Source: Nitrososphaerota archaeon (lineage in GTDB: Archaea; Thermoproteota; Nitrososphaeria; Nitrososphaerales; Nitrosopumilaceae). From it: a DNA stretch of 55,322 bases. A model generated the notes under the pieces. That model ran no database searches. It was not told where the DNA came from and saw only the letters and a program-made list of their open reading frames with translations. A program made the translations under genes and the position numbers. The stretch spans positions 1 through 55,322 of the forward strand of contig JABGTD010000048.1 in the NCBI GenBank assembly GCA_018647405.1, given 5' to 3'. Positions within the stretch are counted from its first letter, which is position 1. Each line of letters begins with the position of its first letter. This document shows, one piece after another, positions 51,138 to 55,322 of the stretch.

Positions 51138-51686
51138 TTAATTTTCAAATATTATTTTAGATCGATCAGAAATTACAAATTTTTTCATTACATCATTTTC
51201 GAGAATTTGGCGGCCATTTGGAAGAACCCAATCATTTTCTTTTTTTCCAGCTAGCGCAGAAATGATCAAAATTGAATTTGAAAATGAGATATTTCTTGCG
51301 AGTAACATCAAAATTGAATTTACAAGTCTTCCAGAATCTGCATCATTTGAAAGTGTGTTGTATAATCCATTTATTGAATCAAATATTACAAAATGAGGTT
51401 TTGTTGCAAGTTTTGTAAAAATTTTAGGAAGAATTTCATTTATTTTAGATTCTAATGTAGAAAATAATGTTAGATTAGGGATTGTGAGAAGTTTTGATTT
51501 AACATATCCTGAAAAAAGAAAATCAAGATCAACGTATAAAATTGGAAGACTTTGTTTGGACGTAATTTCTTTGATCAGATTAATTTTTAAAAATGCATTT
51601 TCATAGAAAAATAGATAAGAGCTAGACGGAATTAGGCGTTCTTCTAATAATTGAAAATTTTCAAATGTTGTATGGTTTTTATCCAA
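51138..51686 (-). CDS. RecA/KaiC-fold-like protein lacking a P-loop, 182 aa
   Basis: 182 residues, TTG start at 51686. The fold pattern (SSSYLFFYENAFLKINLIKEI, LPILYVDLDFLFSG, PHFVIFDSINGLYNTLSND, ILIISALAGKK) follows the RecA/KaiC core, with a Walker-B-like VIFDSI at about residue 100. No Walker A G-x4-GKT is present, so ATP binding is doubtful. Compare the intact RadB-like protein at 19757. It may be a regulatory partner of RadA. Its 3' end lies 3 bases from the ferredoxin upstream repeats. Confidence 0.6.
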   Translation of the reverse strand: MDKNHTTFENFQLLEERLIPSSSYLFFYENAFLKINLIKEITSKQSLPILYVDLDFLFSGYVKSKLLTIPNLTLFSTLESKINEILPKIFTKLATKPHFVIFDSINGLYNTLSNDADSGRLVNSILMLLARNISFSNSILIISALAGKKENDWVLPNGRQILENDVMKKFVISDRSKIIFEN

Positions 51687-51714
51687 CAGTAATGATTTTT
51701 GAATCGGATATATA

Positions 51715-52860
51715 ATGAATTTTGAATCAATTTCTAAAGAATTTCAAACAGATAAGATCTATCTGAATAATGCATCGGTTTCAGTAATGCCAAAAATTAG
51801 TATAGAAGCAATGAAACAATTTCTCATTAATTATTCAGAAATGGGACCAGATTCTCCAGAATCTGAAATTTTCATAAAAGAGTTATGGGAGAAAACAAGA
51901 AAGGCAGTTGCAGGAATAGTAAAGTGCCATCCTGATGAAATTATAATCACACAAAGCGTAACTGATGGAATAAACATTGTAGCAAATGGAATGAAATTTG
52001 ACAATGATTCTAATGTCGTAATAAGAGGCGGAGAGCATGAACATCATGCAAATTATTTTCCTTGGTTAAAACTTGGAGAAAAAATTGATGTGCGAAGTTT
52101 ACCTGTTGATGAAAATGGAGAATTTCAAAATTCAGATTTTAAAAAATTATTAGATGAGAGAACAAAATTGGTAGCACTAAGTCATGGCCTATACAATTCA
52201 GGTTTAATTTTACCAGTAAAAGAAATAGGAAAAGAGTTACAAAAAGAAAATATTCCATATTTTTTAGATACAGCCCAAACTGTGGGATGTATTGGTGAGT
52301 TTGATTTTGCAGATACAGGATGTGATTTTATGTCGTTTAATGGTTCAAAATGGTTGTGTGGACCAATGGGTACAGGAGTATTTTATTGTAAACGAGAATC
52401 CAGTAATTTACTAGAACCTCTTAACATCGGAGGAGAATCTGCAAATTCAAATGAAAAAGATGGATTAACATACAAAGAATTACCTGATAGATTTCAAACA
52501 GGATTTAGAAATTATGTGGGATTAGCAGGAATGGAATCTTCAATTACATTTTTGCAAAATTTAGGATGGAATAATATTAGAAATCATATCATTAGTCTAT
52601 CAAATTTATTCATAGATGAAATTGGAAAGATTTCTGAATCCAAAATTTTTGGTCCAGAAAATGAGGCTGAGAGAACAAGTATAGTTTCATTTGAGATTAA
52701 AAATCACGATCCTGAAAAAATTGTTTCAGTATTGGCTCAGAAAGGAATAATCATTGCAAAAAGAGAAATTTACGAAAAGCCAATTTTGAGAATTTCTCCG
52801 CATGTATACAATACAAAAGATGAGATTTTAGGATTGGTAGAAGAATTAAAGAAATTATGA
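51715..52860 (+). CDS. class V aminotransferase / cysteine desulfurase-like enzyme
   Basis: 381 residues. The start IYLNNASVSVMPK is the class V N-terminal motif. EHEHHANYFPWLKL, YFLDTAQTVGCIGEFDF (PLP-binding Asp) and MSFNGSKWLCGPMGTGVFY (Schiff-base Lys) follow. It resembles SufS/CsdA-type desulfurases and related lyases. A desulfurase catalytic Cys loop is not identifiable, so transaminase, desulfurase and selenocysteine-lyase-like roles stay open. It starts 29 bases from the RecA-like gene and converges with the RAM-domain gene. Confidence 0.88.
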   Translation: MNFESISKEFQTDKIYLNNASVSVMPKISIEAMKQFLINYSEMGPDSPESEIFIKELWEKTRKAVAGIVKCHPDEIIITQSVTDGINIVANGMKFDNDSNVVIRGGEHEHHANYFPWLKLGEKIDVRSLPVDENGEFQNSDFKKLLDERTKLVALSHGLYNSGLILPVKEIGKELQKENIPYFLDTAQTVGCIGEFDFADTGCDFMSFNGSKWLCGPMGTGVFYCKRESSNLLEPLNIGGESANSNEKDGLTYKELPDRFQTGFRNYVGLAGMESSITFLQNLGWNNIRNHIISLSNLFIDEIGKISESKIFGPENEAERTSIVSFEIKNHDPEKIVSVLAQKGIIIAKREIYEKPILRISPHVYNTKDEILGLVEELKKL

Positions 52861-53115
52861 TTTTTCTTGTTGTTCAATTACCAACATTGTCAAGGTAGAT
52901 TGAACATTTTCAATTTTTCGAATATCGTTTGTTACAATTGATCTTAATTTTTCACTGTTATCAGACGATAATTTAATGAGTATATCGTAAACTCCGTATA
53001 CACCTTGAATTTCAAGTTTGACGTCATTTTGATTGGCTAACATTTCTTTAATTTCTTTAATAATTTGAACATCGGTTCCTAGATTTGAGTTAATCAATAC
53101 ATAAGAAATAGACAA
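52855..53115 (-). CDS. Lrp/AsnC ligand-binding (RAM) domain protein
   Basis: About 86 residues forming one RAM domain: ISYVLINSNLGTDVQIIKEI, VKLEIQGVYGVYDILIKLSS, and VQSTLTMLVIEQQ. The helix-turn-helix of full Lrp proteins is missing, so it is a stand-alone effector-binding protein that may pair with a separate DNA-binding partner or regulate enzymes. Starts are TTG codons at 53115 or 53121. The 3' end overlaps the aminotransferase stop by 6 bases, suggesting coupled regulation or chance. Confidence 0.9.
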   Translation of the reverse strand: MSISYVLINSNLGTDVQIIKEIKEMLANQNDVKLEIQGVYGVYDILIKLSSDNSEKLRSIVTNDIRKIENVQSTLTMLVIEQQEKS

Positions 53116-53168
53116 TACCAAAAAGCCTCAAATAGAATATTTAACTTTTCATAGATGTACCAATCGAT

Positions 53169-53816
53169 ATGAAAGTAATTGATTTAACACTCACAATTTC
53201 AGAAAATATTCCAACATTTCCAGGTTCACCCCAACCTAACTTCATCAATTGGGAGAGTATAGAAAAAGACGGATACAATCTAGAATTATTATTTCTCAGC
53301 ACTCACACAGGAACTCACATTGATGCACCATATCATTTTGTCAAAAAAGGTCAGAAAATTGACCAGATTATGACTAAAAGACTAGTTACAGAAGCCATTT
53401 TGATAAAAATTAGAAAAGGTTCAGATCAAGCTATTACGAAAAATGACATACAGAAATTTGAAAAAAAGTACGGAAAGATAGATGATGGATCAACTGTCAT
53501 ATTTCATACAGACTGGCAGAAAAATCTAAACAAGAAATCTTACTTTATGAAAAATCCAGGATTGGGAACATCTGCTGCAAAATATCTAGCATCAAAAAAA
53601 ATTAATCTAGTTGGAATTGATTCGCCAAGTATTGATTTGGGAAAAGATGAAAAATTTTCTGTTCATCATATTTTAGCAAAAAGTGGAATTTTGATTGTAG
53701 AGAATTTGATAAATCTTGATAAAATTAACTCACAAAAATTTCATCTAATTGTAGCACCACTAAAACTCAAAAATGCTACAGGTTCACCTGTCAGAGCAAT
53801 GGCTTTGACGGACTAA
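53169..53816 (+). CDS. cyclase-family metal-dependent hydrolase (kynurenine formamidase-like)
   Basis: 215 residues. The zinc motif HTGTHIDAPYHF is at about residues 46-57. Start KVIDLTLTISENIPTFPGSP; central FHTDWQKN; the late block VGIDSPSIDLGKDEKFSVHH supplies another metal ligand. Members hydrolyse formyl or lactam/lactone substrates, such as N-formylkynurenine. The exact substrate cannot be named. It is divergent from the RAM-domain gene, with a 53-base spacer. Confidence 0.9.
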   Translation: MKVIDLTLTISENIPTFPGSPQPNFINWESIEKDGYNLELLFLSTHTGTHIDAPYHFVKKGQKIDQIMTKRLVTEAILIKIRKGSDQAITKNDIQKFEKKYGKIDDGSTVIFHTDWQKNLNKKSYFMKNPGLGTSAAKYLASKKINLVGIDSPSIDLGKDEKFSVHHILAKSGILIVENLINLDKINSQKFHLIVAPLKLKNATGSPVRAMALTD

Positions 53817-53883
53817 ATTTACCACTAGTTGTTATTGTTAGCACTTGCTTATATGTTCTGAGTGCGTAAATACATTGAGGAAA

Positions 53884-54204
53884 ATGCAACAAACATCACT
53901 CAAAAGCGAAAGTATATCGCGGATAGCAATGGTAGGTCTGGCTGTAGCAGGAATAGCTGTGATCTTAATTCTATTGCTCGCTCCGTGGAACTGGATGCCA
54001 ACAGAATACGCAGAACAAATTACTGTGATTGCAGTGACCGACTACGGATGTGTTGGTGAATCCCAGATGGGTAACTCAGTCGTAGTTAGTGATTGTTCAG
54101 CAAGTGTTGGTGATGTAATTTCCGCAGAATTTTACGCACCAGCTAGCGACAAAAACGGATACTACGACAGAATCTATGAAAAGCTAGCAATAGTGGAACC
54201 ATAG
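53884..54204 (+). CDS. small membrane-anchored extracytoplasmic protein, 106 aa
   Basis: ATG at 53884 is preferred to an earlier start because a TATA-like GCTTATATGT is centred about 32 bases upstream and GAGGA sits just before it. A short cytoplasmic part is followed by one helix (about 17-36, IAMVGLAVAGIAVILILLL), then about 65 residues outside with two Cys (DYGCVGE, VVSDCSAS) that could pair, and an extracytoplasmic loop with YYDRIYEKLAIVEP. The function is unknown. Confidence 0.75.
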   Translation: MQQTSLKSESISRIAMVGLAVAGIAVILILLLAPWNWMPTEYAEQITVIAVTDYGCVGESQMGNSVVVSDCSASVGDVISAEFYAPASDKNGYYDRIYEKLAIVEP

Positions 54205-54265
54205 ACCCACTCTCTCTTTTTGTTTTCAAAAAAACATTTTTTAATCTATTTTTTAGAATTGCATT

Positions 54266-54427
54266 ATGGGCCTATTTGGAAAGAAACCAAGAGAAATAGT
54301 CATCACAGGGACATTATGCCGAATTTGTGGAATGAATTTTGCTGCCACAGATAGATTGATGAGACATATGGTAAAGGCTCACGGCAAAGCCAAAAAGGAC
54401 ACAGGTCCTAGTTGTCCAAATTGTTAA
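54266..54427 (+). CDS. 53-aa C2H2 zinc-finger mini-protein
   Basis: ATG at 54266; stop TAA at 54425-54427. The product starts MGLFGKKPREIV, has a C2H2-like finger CRICGMNF ... MRHMVKAH, and ends with a second Cys pair, CPNC. It is a paralogue of the 53-residue protein at 30928, with the same MRHM(V/I)KAH and LF-x-KK. A small nucleic-acid-binding role is likely. A 14-base palindrome starts at its stop codon. Confidence 0.8.
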   Translation: MGLFGKKPREIVITGTLCRICGMNFAATDRLMRHMVKAHGKAKKDTGPSCPNC

Positions 54428-54528
54428 CTTTCTAGAAAGTGTCTGTAAAGTCAGGGAAATTTCGCGTAGTTGAGGAGTTTCTAGAATATCTATAATTTTC
54501 CCAACAGTTAGTCTCTTCTAGAATATCT
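54427..54528. repeat. TTCTAGAA-type palindromes in the 3' spacer
   Basis: ACTTTCTAGAAAGT (54427-54440) is a perfect 14-base palindrome. TTCTAGAATATCT occurs twice as a direct repeat at 54479-54491 and 54516-54528; the second lies inside the end of the next minus-strand gene. These may be protein-binding sites or an end-of-gene signal. Only the symmetry is directly seen. Confidence 0.5.
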
Positions 54529-54816
54529 CTCATAGTATTCAACCGGATAATCAAACTGTTTATTGTAATCAACTGCGTCCCAGAACTTTTCATCGTCAAT
54601 ATTCCGACCTTCAGATATCCAGACATTGAGTACTTTTTGCATGAAGAGTTTTGTTGTATCATCAATGTCAGGTCTCTTGCCGGTACTTTGTTCTATTTGG
54701 TCGCGATTCTCCTTTAGAGCGGTAAGAACCTGTTTTAGAGACTTGCCATTCTTGAGTGACTGTTTTGCCTGCATTTCAGCCATCTTCTCTTCTTCTGATT
54801 TACCAAAAAATCGCAT
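54508..54816 (-). CDS. hypothetical helical protein, 102 aa
   Basis: 102 residues starting MRFFGKSEEEKMAEMQAKQS, then helices (LKQVLTALKENRDQIEQ) and a C-terminal WDAVDYNKQFDYPVEYYERY. The N-terminal LFG/FFGKSE-type start and charged helix suggest a small regulatory or scaffold protein. No family is recognised. Its last codons overlap a TTCTAGAATATCT repeat. A competing overlapping frame (54432-54665) is judged non-coding. Confidence 0.7.
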   Translation of the reverse strand: MRFFGKSEEEKMAEMQAKQSLKNGKSLKQVLTALKENRDQIEQSTGKRPDIDDTTKLFMQKVLNVWISEGRNIDDEKFWDAVDYNKQFDYPVEYYERYSRRD

Positions 54817-54907
54817 GTCAAATGAGAGTATTTTGTATGTTTAAGTCTAATTTGAAAATGATCCCTTAGTATAATTAGGGGAAACGTAGTCAAAGTTCAG
54901 AAAGATT

Positions 54908-55322
54908 ATGGGTTACGATAGACCACCACGAGAAATGCACGACGCAACATGTGGAGATTGCGGTAAAGATTGCCAGGTTCCATTTGAGCCTCGTAATGAC
55001 AAACCAGTTTATTGTAACGATTGTTTCCAAGATCACAAACCAGCAAGAGACGACCGTGGCGGAGGCCGATTTGGCAGAGGCGGCGGTGGCGGAGGCCGAT
55101 ATGGTGGTAATAGAGATGGAGGACGCGGTGCAGGCGGATATGGTAGAAATAACCGTGGCGGAGGCGGATATGGTAGAGACAGACCTCCAAGAGAAATGCA
55201 CAAAGCAACATGTGGAGATTGCGGTAACGAATGTGAAGTTCCATTCAAACCAAGCGGAGATAAACCAGTTTATTGTAACGATTGTTTCCAAGATCACAAA
55301 CCAGCAAGAGACGACCGTGGAC
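54908..55322 (+). CDS. zinc-module and Gly/Arg-rich repeat protein, 3' end beyond window
   Basis: ATG at 54908; open to the window end (138 codons). Each of two modules of about 40 residues has ATCGDCG (CxxC), then about 20 residues, then YCNDCFQDHKPARDD (CxxC), forming a zinc ribbon. A Gly/Arg/Tyr-rich linker (RGG, GGYG) separates them. The two modules have a 261-base (87-codon) period, and the second copy continues past the end. The shape suggests an RNA-binding protein. A TATA-like TAGTATAATTA lies about 36 bases upstream. Confidence 0.8.
   Translation, partial: MGYDRPPREMHDATCGDCGKDCQVPFEPRNDKPVYCNDCFQDHKPARDDRGGGRFGRGGGGGGRYGGNRDGGRGAGGYGRNNRGGGGYGRDRPPREMHKATCGDCGNECEVPFKPSGDKPVYCNDCFQDHKPARDDRG
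55001..55059 (+). repeat. 59-bp perfect direct repeat (copy 2 at 55262-55320)
   Basis: The 59 bases from 55001 (coding for KPVYCNDCFQDHKPARDDRG) recur without a mismatch at 55262-55320, exactly 261 bases later. This shows a recent internal duplication or gene conversion of the zinc module. Confidence 0.95.

Noticed and set aside
54432-54665. 77-codon minus-strand frame
   Set aside because: It overlaps the better-supported 102-residue frame and has no protein-like composition or start signal.
54890-55297. long minus-strand frames opposite the zinc-module gene
   Set aside because: They are the antisense of the Gly/Arg repeats and consist of low-complexity Ser/Ala/Ile or Pro/Leu runs.
1-55322. 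mobile elements, prophage, restriction-modification or other defence systems
   Set aside because: No transposase, integrase, methyltransferase, toxin-antitoxin or CRISPR signature was found in any gene read.

Overview
The window looks like chromosomal DNA of a marine ammonia-oxidising archaeon of the Nitrososphaerota (Thaumarchaeota), most likely a Nitrosopumilus-type organism. The reasons are the low G+C content, the archaeal information-processing genes (SRP RNA, uL2, eS6, CDC48, GatDE, aIF2-alpha, Nop10, PCNA, TFS, RpoL, LSm, TyrRS), leaderless-looking TATA promoters, frequent TTG/GTG starts, a bacterial-type MetK, a GrpE-DnaK-DnaJ set, and a cobalamin pathway of the kind these archaea carry. 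The species call is an inference. No ammonia-oxidation gene, rRNA, CRISPR array, insertion sequence or prophage is visible. The region reads as very dense core chromosome, not as an island.

Layout. 0-7.5 kb: 3' part of SRP RNA, acylphosphatase, ribosomal protein uL2, CDC48 ATPase and the GatD/GatE amidotransferase that makes Gln-tRNA; a tRNA-Gln lies 6 kb downstream. 7.5-12.5 kb: a small basic protein, then dnaJ, dnaK and grpE and a dehydrogenase-like protein on the minus strand. 12.5-23.3 kb: DUF354 glycosyltransferase-like protein, tRNA-Gln, a two-gene ABC exporter, an RPA-like ssDNA-binding protein, an Lhr-type helicase, a RecA-fold ATPase, LSm, MetK, an SDR protein and a membrane-anchored J-protein. 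23.3-28.8 kb: cobalamin genes cbiD-cbiG-cbiX-cbiC, with cobB/cbiA and cobO on either side of a divergent promoter region; cbiH is separate at 45.6 kb. 28.8-30.8 kb: aIF2-alpha-Nop10 and an aldo/keto reductase. 30.9-37.4 kb: C2H2 mini-protein, XPD/DinG-like helicase, secreted nuclease-like protein, HD hydrolase, UspA, and an iron-sulfur photolyase/cryptochrome. 37.5-42 kb: membrane and secreted proteins of unknown function, including two paralogous membrane proteins with conserved intramembrane His/Asp motifs. 42-49.3 kb: class I photolyase, eS6, zinc-ribbon mini-proteins, TyrRS, CbiH, aspartate kinase, PCNA, TFS, RpoL. 49.3-55.3 kb: small hypothetical genes including a tandem pair of 50-residue paralogues, a dual-specificity phosphatase, a ferredoxin with phased upstream repeats, a class V aminotransferase, an Lrp-type RAM-domain protein, a cyclase-family hydrolase, a second C2H2 mini-protein, and a zinc-module/Gly-Arg-rich repeat protein cut by the window end.

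Together the genes cover translation, DNA replication and repair (PCNA, RPA, two helicases, two photolyases), protein quality control and corrin synthesis. Two things stand out beyond ordinary annotation. First, many short genes (31-58 codons) occur, several of them metal-binding. Second, packing is extreme: at least eight convergent gene pairs overlap by exactly four bases, so that a single palindromic YTAR tetranucleotide provides both stop codons.
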